A stretch of DNA of 39,462 nucleotides, from positions 1-39,462 of the forward strand of contig DVJL01000097.1 in assembly GCA_018716805.1 (NCBI GenBank). Direction: 5' to 3'. A program made the translations under genes and the position numbers. The notes under the pieces were generated by a model that saw only the letters and a list, made by a program, of their open reading frames with translations, was not told where the DNA came from and did not search any database. This document shows positions 23,633 to 31,935 of this stretch, piece after piece (the stretch's first letter is position 1; each line of letters begins with the position of its first letter). This DNA is from Candidatus Faecivicinus avistercoris. Its GTDB lineage: Bacteria; Bacillota; Clostridia; Christensenellales; Aristaeellaceae.

Positions 23633-24070
23633 TTATCCCTTGACTGCGCCCAGCATAATCCCCTTGACAAAATACCGCTGCATAAAGGGATAGACGCAGA
23701 TGATGGGCAAGACGGTAATCATGGTCATCGCCATGCGAATGGTCGTGGTGGAGGACGCGCTCGTCGCCGACCCGCTCAGCGCGGCGGCGGTATCCTTGAC
23801 GCTCAATGTGGAAATCTTGCGGTACAGCTGAAATTGCAGGCAATGAAGGTTTGCGCCGGCGCTTCCGCTGATAAAGTACAAATCATCGGTCCACGCGTTC
23901 CACTGAAACACCGCGGCAAAGATGGCAATGCACGCCAGAATTGGCTTCGCCAGCGGGAATACGATCGAAGTGTAAATGCGCACCGTTCCCGCGCCATCCA
24001 GTTCGGCGGATTCGCGCAGCTCCTTCCGCATTCCCTCGATATACGTCTTAATCAGGATGACATAGTACGA
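23633..24070 (-). pseudogene. 5'-truncated ABC sugar permease (LplC type)
   Basis: Only the C-terminal ~146 residues remain: SYYVILIKTY, the EAA loop ESAELDGAGTVRIY, two or three membrane helices and the family-typical end YFVKGIMLGAVKG. Relatives are about 290 residues, so the first half is missing. Reading upstream in frame, permease-like sequence runs to about 24070 and then hits TGA (24071-24073). There is no ribosome site, and no partner permease or binding protein upstream. The loss coincides with the truncation of the divergent DUF5107 gene. Confidence 0.85.
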
Positions 24071-25643
24071 TCAATTCTATACCGCGGCATGGAGTGGCGC
24101 GACCGTTGCAAAGGCCATGAGCAAAATTGCGGCCATTGACGGGCGCAATCGCGATTATAAAAAAATGCTCGAGCATGCCACCGTAGCGCTGGAATCTGCG
24201 GCGCGCCATCCCCTCGCCTCGGTCTATGCGGCGTTGGCCGAATGGAAGCTTGGGCGCGAGGCCGCCGCGATGGAGCGCCTCGACCGGGCACTCGGCTTCG
24301 ATCCCATGAACGATTTCGCCGCCTATGTCAAAGTTCTGTTGGAGGGCGGCGCCGTTCCCGAATTCGCAGCCTCTCGCCGCAGCGACTTCAGCCAGATCGC
24401 GCTGGACATCGCCTTCGACCTGATCGATGGAGGATTTGAATCGGAGGCGGAGTCGCTTCTGGCCAACACGCCCGATCCCACGACGCCGATGATCGGATAT
24501 ACGCTGGCGTGGCTTCAGGACAAAAACGGCCGGTGCTGCCAGGCGGCGCTCGACATGGCGCGGTCCTGCGAACCCCGGAACATCTTCCCCTATCGCCTGG
24601 ATGAAATCCGCGTGCTCAAATGGGCCGCCGGAAAGGGCGCCGACCCCAAGGCGAAGGACCTGCTGGCCTGCGCGCTTTACGGCCATGGGCACTACAGAGA
24701 AGCCGCCGGCCTGTGGCGCGAGGCAACCCAGCTGGAGCACGGCTCTCCCCTCTACCTGCGAAACCTCGCGGTCGCGCTGTTCTCGCACATGGAGCACAGG
24801 GACGAGGCCATCGCCCTGCTCGAGCGCGCCGCCGGACTGAAAGAGGACAACCTGCAGCTGATGACCGAATACCTCTACGCCGCCACAAAGCGCGGGACGC
24901 CCGGTGAAGAGCGCCTGCGCGCGATCGAGGCACATCCCGTCTCCGGCAGGAAATCGGACGATTTCGTGCTCGAGCACGCAAAGGCGTGCTGCGTCGCCGG
25001 GCGCTACGACGATGCGCTGAAAGTCATGCTCGCGCACAACTTCGTCCCCGCAGAGGGTGGAGAGATGGCGATCAACAGCGTGTACTTCAGCATCATGCTG
25101 CACAAGGGGCGCAAGCTGATGGAGGCCGGCGACCTCGAAGCGGCTCTGGAGACGATCCACTCAATCCGCGATCTGCCCGAAAACCTTCATTCCGGCCTGT
25201 GGAGCGAGACCAACCTGGTGCCGTTGTTCTACTACGAGGCGCTCTGCCTGGAGCAGATGGGGCGAAGGGAAGAAAGCCTTGAAATGTACCGCCTGACACT
25301 GAAGCGCTTCAACCCCGCGCTTCCGGATTTGGCGTTTTACTATGCCAGCGCACTGCGCGCGCTGGGCCGAAGCGTCGAGGCGCGAGTCTATCTGAGCCGC
25401 ACCGTCCGCGCCCTGGAAACCCGCATGCACACCCGGCCGATCGGCTGGGAAGATTACACGGCGGCGTTTAACTGCTACATGAACAATCCTTCCGAGCAGC
25501 GCACGGGCATGTGCAAATTCTATCTCGGCATGATCGAGCGCTATGAGGGCAATCTTGAAAAGGCGAAAGCACTGCTCGAGGAATCGCGCAGGCTGTGGCC
25601 GGAGAACCTGAACACCTGGGTCGAACTGGACTTCCTGAAGTAA
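24066..25643 (+). pseudogene. 5'-truncated DUF5107/TPR-repeat protein
   Basis: About 525 residues of helical tetratricopeptide-like repeats, open from 24066 (in-frame TAG just before) and containing an ATG at 24117 without a ribosome site. The repeats and the motif FVPAEGGEMAINSVYF (near residue 315) match the C-terminal half of DUF5107 proteins, which are normally about 1,000-1,100 residues with an N-terminal beta-sandwich region. DUF5107 proteins are linked with carbohydrate loci. The sequence YDQFYTAAWSG starts directly at the join with the truncated permease. The remainder is intact to its stop. Confidence 0.78.
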
Positions 25644-25660
25644 ACGAATCTACGGCCGAG

Positions 25661-25704
25661 CGGCAAATGCAGCGCCACGACGCACGCCAGCGCTGCATTT
25701 GCCG
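25661..25704. terminator. 15-bp perfect hairpin between DUF5107 and response regulator
   Basis: CGGCAAATGCAGCGC (25661-25675) and its complement (25690-25704) around 14 bases, 18 nt past the DUF5107 stop. There is no T-run, so it may act as mRNA 3' stabiliser or partial terminator. Confidence 0.5.
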
Positions 25705-25734
25705 CCCCTCTGTCCCAAGAAAGGAAGGATGCAC

Positions 25735-26946
25735 TTGTTCCGCGTTTTACTCGTAGATGACGAGCAAATCATCCTGGACGGCTTGAAAAACCTGATCTGC
25801 TGGCAGGAGTTCGGCTTCAGCGAGGTGGACGCCGCCACCAGCGTGCAGCAGGCGCTGGCAATGATTGCGAAACAACCGTATGACGTGCTGATTACGGACA
25901 TCCGAATGCGGGATTTGAGCGGCATCGACCTGCTTCGCCACATCCACGAATGCCGCATTCCGATCAAAACCATCGTCCTTTCCAGCTACAGCAACTTCTC
26001 TTACATCAAAGCGGCCCTGCAATACGGCATTGAGAATTACCTGCTGAAGCCGGTGGACGAAGATGAGCTTCGCTCGACGCTTTCCCACGTCGTGGAAAAA
26101 ATCGCCCTGAAGAGGGAATCCAGCTACTATGCCCATATGAAAGAATCGGTCATGCTCGAGAACACGCTGGAGCTGTGGATGAAGGGCGATATCAGCATTG
26201 AAACCGTGAGCGAACGGCTGTCTTTTTATGGAATTAAGCCAAATTATTCCTTCTATATTACCGGGATCATCCATTCCGTAATCCACCTGCCGGCCGGCGA
26301 ACGCGATTACGAGCTGCGGGAAACGGTTGTCCACAAGCTGATCGCCCGATACAAGACGCCCACCGGCAGGTTGATCGCCGTATGGACGGTAAACGACCAG
26401 CTGCTGATCACCCTTTGCCGGAACAGCGCCATTACAAGAGAGGAATTTCAGGGCATCGCGAGCGAAGTATGCGAATTGTGCCGGCAAACGCTGCGCGGCG
26501 ATTGGCGGTATGTCCTCGGCTTTCCCGTCGCTCACAGTTCGAAGATTTTTGAAAGCTATCTGGATTGCTCAAGGCAGCTGAGCGCCGAATCCAACGATGC
26601 AGAGGAAAAAAGCATGCATCCCGTCATCCGGCAAATCGTCAGGGAATTGCACCAGAATTATTCTTACGGCTATTCCCTGAAACTGCTGGCCAACCGCTAC
26701 AATCTGTCGCAAGCCTATCTGGGGCGGCTGTTTAAGACGGAAGTCGGAAAGCTGTTTACGGACTATCTGTGCGAAATCCGGCTTGAGGCGGCAAAAAAGC
26801 TGCTGGAAGAAACGGACATGAAATCCTGCGACATCGCCGCGCAGGTAGGGTTTCAGAACCAGAACTACTTTTCCAATGTGTTCAAGAAATGCGTCGGCGT
26901 ATATCCGAGCGTCTACCGAAACAGGCACGCCGCCCAGCCCCACTGA
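25735..26946 (+). CDS. YesN-type response regulator with AraC DNA-binding domain
   Basis: 403 residues from a TTG at 25735 (spaced six bases from AGGAAGG; the ATG at 25729 abuts the site). Receiver domain 1-120: acidic VDDE, phospho-acceptor Asp55 in LITDIRM, Thr/Ser in VLSSYSNF, Lys in LLKPVDEDEL. A linker of ~160 residues follows, then a two-HTH AraC domain at the end (YSLKLLANRYNLSQAYLGRL, IAAQVGFQNQNYFSNVFKK). These normally pair with a YesM sensor kinase and switch on sugar ABC operons; no kinase gene is adjacent, so it is orphan here, possibly due to the rearrangement at 24066. A strong terminator follows. Confidence 0.92.
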   Translation: MFRVLLVDDEQIILDGLKNLICWQEFGFSEVDAATSVQQALAMIAKQPYDVLITDIRMRDLSGIDLLRHIHECRIPIKTIVLSSYSNFSYIKAALQYGIENYLLKPVDEDELRSTLSHVVEKIALKRESSYYAHMKESVMLENTLELWMKGDISIETVSERLSFYGIKPNYSFYITGIIHSVIHLPAGERDYELRETVVHKLIARYKTPTGRLIAVWTVNDQLLITLCRNSAITREEFQGIASEVCELCRQTLRGDWRYVLGFPVAHSSKIFESYLDCSRQLSAESNDAEEKSMHPVIRQIVRELHQNYSYGYSLKLLANRYNLSQAYLGRLFKTEVGKLFTDYLCEIRLEAAKKLLEETDMKSCDIAAQVGFQNQNYFSNVFKKCVGVYPSVYRNRHAAQPH

Positions 26947-27118
26947 CAGGCGTCCACCCTGCTGTGCAATTCAGGCGCGCCGCCCCGCTGCCGCGCGCTT
27001 GCAGTCTGGCGGCGGATGTCATCGCAGGCCATCCCGCAAAGAGGGCGCCGGCAACAGAATCCTCCGGTCGTCCCCGGCAGATCCTCCGGCGGCGCCGGAA
27101 GAAGCCACGCAGGAAAAC

Positions 27119-27184
27119 CGGCGGCTCGCAAAACTGCAGATGGATGGGCAGAAACCGAACTCCCATCCGAGCCACCGTTTTTTT
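27119..27184 (+). terminator. Rho-independent terminator after the response regulator
   Basis: Outer stem CGG-C-GGCTCG (27119-27128) with CGAGCC-A-CCG (27168-27177), inner GATGGG/CCCATC, followed by seven T. The 170 bases between the stop and this hairpin show no gene. Confidence 0.8.
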
Positions 27185-27329
27185 ATGTGTCCCTCCCATT
27201 TTCCCGCATAAAGCGAATCCAACCCCTCCCATTCCCGCCAGAGCGAATGGGATTTTAATATTTTTCAGCTTTACTATGCGCTTACCCGCAGAATCGAACC
27301 GATTTTTTGAGAAATATAGCCATCCACTC

Positions 27330-27357
27330 TTGACAAATGAAAAGAAATCGATATAAT
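27330..27357 (+). promoter_or_regulatory. Promoter of the GntR/LacI-led sugar operon
   Basis: TTGACA (27330-27335), 16 bases, TATAAT (27352-27357). A palindrome begins at the last base of the -10 box. Confidence 0.85.
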
Positions 27358-27375
27358 GAGTGTATGAGACACTCA
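27357..27375. promoter_or_regulatory. Operator-like palindrome at the transcription start
   Basis: TGAGTGTATGAGACACTCA: 7-bp arms (TGAGTGT/ACACTCA) around ATGAG. Its position over +1, directly before the GntR/LacI regulator gene, fits autorepression. Confidence 0.6.
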
Positions 27376-27430
27376 GTCAAATGTATTTGTGTATCAGATG
27401 ATTTTACAGGGACAATCAACGGAGGCGGCC

Positions 27431-28483
27431 ATGAAAAGAATTGTGACAATGGGCAAAGCCCGCCAGCTCTATGAAATCCTCAAGGAAGACATCTCCGAGG
27501 GAAAATACGAGGACAACAGCAAGCTGCCCTCGATCCGCGCGTTGGCGGACGAATACGGGATGAGCAAGAACACGGTGAACACGGCAATCGCCATGCTCGT
27601 CAGCGAGGGCATCGCCACCGTCCGCGAGGGAAACGGCACCTACGTCATCCGCACGCCGCGCAAGAGCCGCATGATCGGCGTCATGATGTTCGACTTCTGC
27701 GTCGGAATGCGCATCGAAACCATGATCCTGGAGCACATCCAGAAGGCGCTGCCGGTGGACTACTATCTCTCGCTGGTGAACCATTCCGAGCGCTATGACA
27801 TCTTCTGCGACAGCCTGGAGCATCTCATCGACGCGGGCGCGGCCGGCCTGTTGATCGTTCCGCCGAAGGACAATCCAAAGTTCATCGGCGATATGCAGCG
27901 CGTTCAGGCGCTGCTGAGCCAGGTGCCGACGGTGTTCATCAACCGCAGCATCCCCGGCATCGAAATGGACACCTACTCCATGGATCTCAAAAAGGGAATG
28001 GAAAAGGCGCTGGAATACCTGCACGCCACCGGCAAGCGCAAAACCGCCATCGTGCTGCACGACTCTGCAAAATTCGTCAAGGAAGAATTGGACGCCTATG
28101 AAGAATATCTCGAACAAAACGGCCTGTCGCGCGACGACCGCTTCCTGATCGAGTGGAGCGACGACATCCGCGAAATCCGCATAAAGCTGCACGCGCTGCT
28201 CGGCGAGTTCGACAGCATCATCGCGCCGGACAACGTCATGGTGCACCTGGGCGAAGTGATCGCGGAGAGCCACCTAAAGATCCCCTCGGAGCTTTCGCTG
28301 GTCGCCATCAACGATACCCTGCTCTCAAAGATCCACAATCCCCCGCTGACCAGCATCTCCTTCCCCGTGGAACGCATCGGCAAAAACGCCACGCAGCAGT
28401 TGATCCGCCGCATTGAGGGCGGCGAAAACCTGCCCGTCACCGTGCGCAACTACTCGCCCGAATTCATCATCCGCAAGACCTGA
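27431..28483 (+). CDS. GntR/LacI-type (AraR-like) sugar regulator
   Basis: 350 residues. The N-terminal GntR winged helix (about 8-70: LPSIRALADEYGMSKNTVNTA) is fused to a LacI/GalR-type periplasmic-binding sensor (about 78-350: IGVMMFDF, GLLIVPP, VFINRSIPG, LVAINDTLLSKIHNPPLTSI). This is the AraR architecture: a sugar effector releases the repressor. GGAGG is five bases before the ATG at 27431; an upstream in-frame ATG (27389) is not supported. It heads the operon of transporter 2 and the sialidase-like genes and probably controls it through the palindrome at 27357. Confidence 0.92.
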   Translation: MKRIVTMGKARQLYEILKEDISEGKYEDNSKLPSIRALADEYGMSKNTVNTAIAMLVSEGIATVREGNGTYVIRTPRKSRMIGVMMFDFCVGMRIETMILEHIQKALPVDYYLSLVNHSERYDIFCDSLEHLIDAGAAGLLIVPPKDNPKFIGDMQRVQALLSQVPTVFINRSIPGIEMDTYSMDLKKGMEKALEYLHATGKRKTAIVLHDSAKFVKEELDAYEEYLEQNGLSRDDRFLIEWSDDIREIRIKLHALLGEFDSIIAPDNVMVHLGEVIAESHLKIPSELSLVAINDTLLSKIHNPPLTSISFPVERIGKNATQQLIRRIEGGENLPVTVRNYSPEFIIRKT

Positions 28484-28509
28484 TCTCCATGGAAAGGAGC
28501 TGTGAGCCA

Positions 28510-29460
28510 ATGAGCGTCCCCACCGTATCCCCCATTCCAAAGGCGCGCACGGGCCTTCTGCGCCGGATGTACAAGCACCGCTGGGCGTACATCCTGCTGA
28601 TCCCGGTGATCGTGTTTTTCATCATCTTCCACTATGTTCCGATGTACGGAATCGTGCTGGCGTTCAAGAAATACATGATCCGCCTGGGCATCATCGGCTC
28701 TCCATGGATCGGCCTTGAGAACTTTGAGCGCCTGTTCGGCAGCGCCATTTTCCTGCGCACCATCCGCAATACGGTGCTCATCAGCCTGTATCGAATTGTG
28801 TTCGGCTTTCCCATGCCGATCCTGTTCGCGCTCATGCTCAATGAAATCAATCACCCGCGCTTCAAGAAAACCGTGCAGACCATTTCCTACCTCCCGCACT
28901 TCATCTCATGGGTCATATTGGGCGGCATCCTGACGGAGATCCTCTCCCCCACCCGCGGCGCGCTGAACTACCTACTTCAGCTGCTGGGCTTTGAGCCGAT
29001 CCACTTTATGGCCGATGCGAAATACTACCGCACCATACTGGTCGTATCGGGAATCTGGAAGGAGATGGGCTGGAGCTCCATCATCTATCTGGCGGCCATC
29101 GCCGGCATTCCCACGGAGCAGTACGAAGCCGCGGCCATCGATGGCGCAAGCCGGCTGAAGTGCATGTGGTACATCACGCTGCCATCCATCCTGGGCGTGG
29201 TATCGATCCAGCTCATCATGTCCATCGGCGGAATCCTCAACGGCGGCTTCGACCAGGTGTTCAACACCTACAATTCGCTGTTGTACGAAACGGGCGATAT
29301 CATCGACACCTACGCCTACCGCGTCGGCCTCGAGGGCCAGATGGACTACAGCCTGTCCACCGCCATCAGCCTGTTCAAAAACATCATCGGATTTGTCCTG
29401 GTCATCGGAACCAACTGGGCGGCGAAAAAGCTCAGCAACGGGGAAGGAGGCATCTGGTAA
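28510..29460 (+). CDS. ABC sugar permease, LplB type (transporter 2)
   Basis: 316-residue membrane protein with about six helices. YGIVLAFKKY marks the N-terminal region and YEAAAIDGASRLKC (near residue 210) is the EAA loop. AAAGGAG lies ten bases before the ATG at 28510. It shares its last base with the ATG of the next permease (TAATG), so both subunits are made in step. Confidence 0.93.
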   Translation: MSVPTVSPIPKARTGLLRRMYKHRWAYILLIPVIVFFIIFHYVPMYGIVLAFKKYMIRLGIIGSPWIGLENFERLFGSAIFLRTIRNTVLISLYRIVFGFPMPILFALMLNEINHPRFKKTVQTISYLPHFISWVILGGILTEILSPTRGALNYLLQLLGFEPIHFMADAKYYRTILVVSGIWKEMGWSSIIYLAAIAGIPTEQYEAAAIDGASRLKCMWYITLPSILGVVSIQLIMSIGGILNGGFDQVFNTYNSLLYETGDIIDTYAYRVGLEGQMDYSLSTAISLFKNIIGFVLVIGTNWAAKKLSNGEGGIW

Positions 29461-30335
29461 TGAAGCTCTCCCGCAAAACGAATTCGGACAAGGTCATGCT
29501 GGTTGTGATCACAATCCTTATGATCATCCTCAGCGTCATCTTTCTCTATCCGCTGTGGATGACCGTCGTCCAGTCCTTTTCCTCCTCCAGAACGGCCGAC
29601 AGCCTCGGCTTCAAGATCTGGCCGCAGGAATGGAGCCTCAACGCCTATGAATACGTCTTTGGGCGAAGCCTGATCTGGTCCGCCTACAAAAACACGATCA
29701 TCCGGACCGTCGTCACCACCGTGCTCCACGTCATGATCACCTACTTTGGCGCCTATGGGCTCAGCCGGCGCGGAATGCCCTTCAAGAATGTGCTCACCTT
29801 TCTGATCGTCTTTACCATGTTTTTCTCGGGCGGCCTGATTCCCAGCTACCTGCTCATCAAAAATCTCGGCCTGATCGGCTCGCGATGGGCGCTCATCCTG
29901 CCGGGGCTGACCTCGGCGTGGAACCTGGTCATCGCGCGAAACTTCGTGCAGAGCCTGCCCTACGAGCTGGAGGAATCCGCGGCCATCGACGGCGCGCACC
30001 CGCTGCGCATCGTATTTCAGATTCTGCTGCCGCTGTCCAAGCCCATTCTGGCGGTGCTCACGCTGTGGGTCGCCGTGGGGCAGTGGAACGCCTACTTTGA
30101 CGCCATGCTCTACACCAATTCCCCGGCTCTGAAGCCGCTGGCGCTGCTGGTGCGCGAAATGGTCGTCGAGGCGCAGGGCATGAACGAAAGCTTCCTGATG
30201 GTCGACGCAAACGTCGCGTCCTCATCGGTTCGCGCGGCGACGATCGTCGTCTCGCTCGGCCCGATCCTGCTGGTCTACCCCTTCCTGCAAAAGTACTTCG
30301 TCAAGGGCGTCATGGTCGGCGCGCTGAAGGGCTGA
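29460..30335 (+). CDS. ABC sugar permease, LplC type (transporter 2)
   Basis: 291-residue permease with about six membrane helices, EAA loop EESAAIDGAHPLRI and C-terminus KYFVKGVMVGALKG. It begins at 29460 inside the TAATG overlap. With the LplB-type subunit it forms the channel for the binding protein that follows. No ATPase gene is present, as for transporter 1. Confidence 0.93.
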   Translation: MKLSRKTNSDKVMLVVITILMIILSVIFLYPLWMTVVQSFSSSRTADSLGFKIWPQEWSLNAYEYVFGRSLIWSAYKNTIIRTVVTTVLHVMITYFGAYGLSRRGMPFKNVLTFLIVFTMFFSGGLIPSYLLIKNLGLIGSRWALILPGLTSAWNLVIARNFVQSLPYELEESAAIDGAHPLRIVFQILLPLSKPILAVLTLWVAVGQWNAYFDAMLYTNSPALKPLALLVREMVVEAQGMNESFLMVDANVASSSVRAATIVVSLGPILLVYPFLQKYFVKGVMVGALKG

Positions 30336-30348
30336 CAAACTGTGAACC

Positions 30349-30367
30349 TTTCCCGCCGTGCGGGAAA
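30349..30367 (+). repeat. Intercistronic hairpin before the binding-protein gene
   Basis: TTTCCCGC-CGT-GCGGGAAA between the permease stop and the AAAGGAGG of the binding protein. Such hairpins often protect the mRNA of the more abundant binding protein. No T-run follows. Confidence 0.5.
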
Positions 30368-30386
30368 AAATAAAGGAGGTAACCCC

Positions 30387-31880
30387 ATGAAAAGATTCCT
30401 GTCCCTCGTGCTGGCTCTCGCGTTTGCGCTCTCAATGGCCGCGGTGGCATCCGCGGAAGAAGAGCGCATGACGATCGTCTGGATCGGCTATTCCCAATCG
30501 CCGGAACCCGATCAGGAGCGCGAGCTGTATCTCGAAGAGCGCTTCAACGTCAACCTCGAATTCCCGGCCATCGACGCATTCGATGAAGAGCAGTTCAATA
30601 TGTGGCTTTCGGGCGGCGGCGAGTTCGATGTGCTAAACCTCTCGCTCGGCACAAATCAGTTCAACACCTGCGTCGAGCAGGGCCTTGCCCGCTCGTTCCC
30701 GGTCGAATGGCTGGAGGAGTACATGCCCACCTGGATGGAGAAATCCGCCAGCCTCGTCGGCGGCGACGTCCAGACGCTGATCGATCAGGTCACGGTCGAC
30801 GGCGAGGTGTACGCGGTTCCGCTGGTCATGGCCAACTTCATGGAGCCCGGCATCTTCCTGATCCGCCAGGACTGGCTGGACAACCTCGGCCTCGAAATGC
30901 CCACCACCGTCGAGGAATTCCACGACGTGCTGTATGCGTTCACCTATGACGATCCCGACGGCAACGGCGTGGACGACACCTACGGCATGAACGGCAACGG
31001 CCGCTACTACTTCAACTATGTGTTCGGCGCCTATGGCATCATGAAGAACTCCTTCTATCTCCAGGACGACGGCTCCGTCGTCTATACGAACACGACCGAC
31101 GAGTACAAGGAAGTCATGAAGCTCCTCCAGAGCTGGTTCCAGGAGGGCATCATCGACCCCGAGACGATCACCGACGACCGCAACAAGCAGCGCGAAAAGT
31201 GGGGCCAGGGCCTCTTCGGCGTGCTGCCGGACAACGCCTCCTGGTGCTCGACCGGCCAGCTGCAGAACATGGTGACCGACCAGAACCCGGACGCCGTGAT
31301 TTCCTACATGCCCGCCTTTGAGGGCGGCGGCTCCTTCGTGGATTATCCGTCCGCGATCGGCAACCAGGGCGCCTTCATGTTCGGCTACAACACGACCGAC
31401 GAGGAATGCATCAAGATCATGGAGATCAAGGAAGCCATCGCCTCGGATGAAGAGCTCTATGAGTACCTGTATTTCGGCACCGAGGGCGTCCACTACGAGG
31501 TCGTCGACGGCTACTATTCCAAGCTCATCACCGATACCGACCAGCTCAACGCCGAGGGCGTCGGCTACTGGTGGGGCATGCAGCCGAAGTCCTTTGAGGA
31601 GTACAACAAGGAAGTCATGACCGAGTACGTCGAGGCGCATACCGTCGCGCAGGCCAACCCCTTCGTCTACAGCGGAACGAACTTCTATGTTGCCGGCGAA
31701 AACGAGGCCAACACCTGGTACGGCGCGGACGTCGTCACCATCGCGGACACCTACTATGCCGATGCGCTGATGGGCCGCGTGGACATCGACGAGACCTGGG
31801 ACAGCTACATCGAGGATCTGAACAACGCGGGGCTGAGCGAAATCATCGCCGAATACGAGGAGATGCTCGCCGCACAATAA
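30387..31880 (+). CDS. Extracellular sugar-binding protein of ABC transporter 2
   Basis: 497 residues, family 1 solute-binding protein. The signal peptide MKRFLSLVLALAFALSMAAV ends in ASA-EEE; there is no cysteine in it, so it cannot be a lipoprotein. DDPDGNGVDDTYG is the calcium-binding loop typical of the YtcQ/LipO group. The mature protein is rich in acidic and aromatic residues, as usual for oligosaccharide binders. A hairpin precedes it and a 12-bp hairpin follows, an arrangement that often raises binding-protein mRNA above that of neighbouring genes. Ligand unknown; the following sialidase-like and aldolase genes suggest an acidic sugar. Confidence 0.92.
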   Translation: MKRFLSLVLALAFALSMAAVASAEEERMTIVWIGYSQSPEPDQERELYLEERFNVNLEFPAIDAFDEEQFNMWLSGGGEFDVLNLSLGTNQFNTCVEQGLARSFPVEWLEEYMPTWMEKSASLVGGDVQTLIDQVTVDGEVYAVPLVMANFMEPGIFLIRQDWLDNLGLEMPTTVEEFHDVLYAFTYDDPDGNGVDDTYGMNGNGRYYFNYVFGAYGIMKNSFYLQDDGSVVYTNTTDEYKEVMKLLQSWFQEGIIDPETITDDRNKQREKWGQGLFGVLPDNASWCSTGQLQNMVTDQNPDAVISYMPAFEGGGSFVDYPSAIGNQGAFMFGYNTTDEECIKIMEIKEAIASDEELYEYLYFGTEGVHYEVVDGYYSKLITDTDQLNAEGVGYWWGMQPKSFEEYNKEVMTEYVEAHTVAQANPFVYSGTNFYVAGENEANTWYGADVVTIADTYYADALMGRVDIDETWDSYIEDLNNAGLSEIIAEYEEMLAAQ

Positions 31881-31892
31881 CCCGACGACAGC

Positions 31893-31919
31893 GGTGGGAG
31901 CTTTCCAAAAGCTCCCACC
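31893..31919 (+). repeat. 12-bp intercistronic hairpin after the binding-protein gene
   Basis: GGTGGGAGCTTT (31893-31904), CCA, AAAGCTCCCACC (31908-31919), 12 nt past the stop and just before the next gene's ribosome site. Without a T-run it is likely a 3' stabiliser or partial terminator that lowers downstream expression. Confidence 0.7.
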
Positions 31920-31935
31920 CATTCAGGAGAAAAGC

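Noticed and set aside
23607-23843. Glycosidase start upstream at 23843
   Set aside because: The extension overlaps the permease reading frame and lacks a ribosome site; AAGGAGG precedes the ATG at 23606.
24060-24075. Insertion sequence causing the double truncation
   Set aside because: No transposase, terminal inverted repeat or target-site duplication is present; the two gene remnants abut directly.
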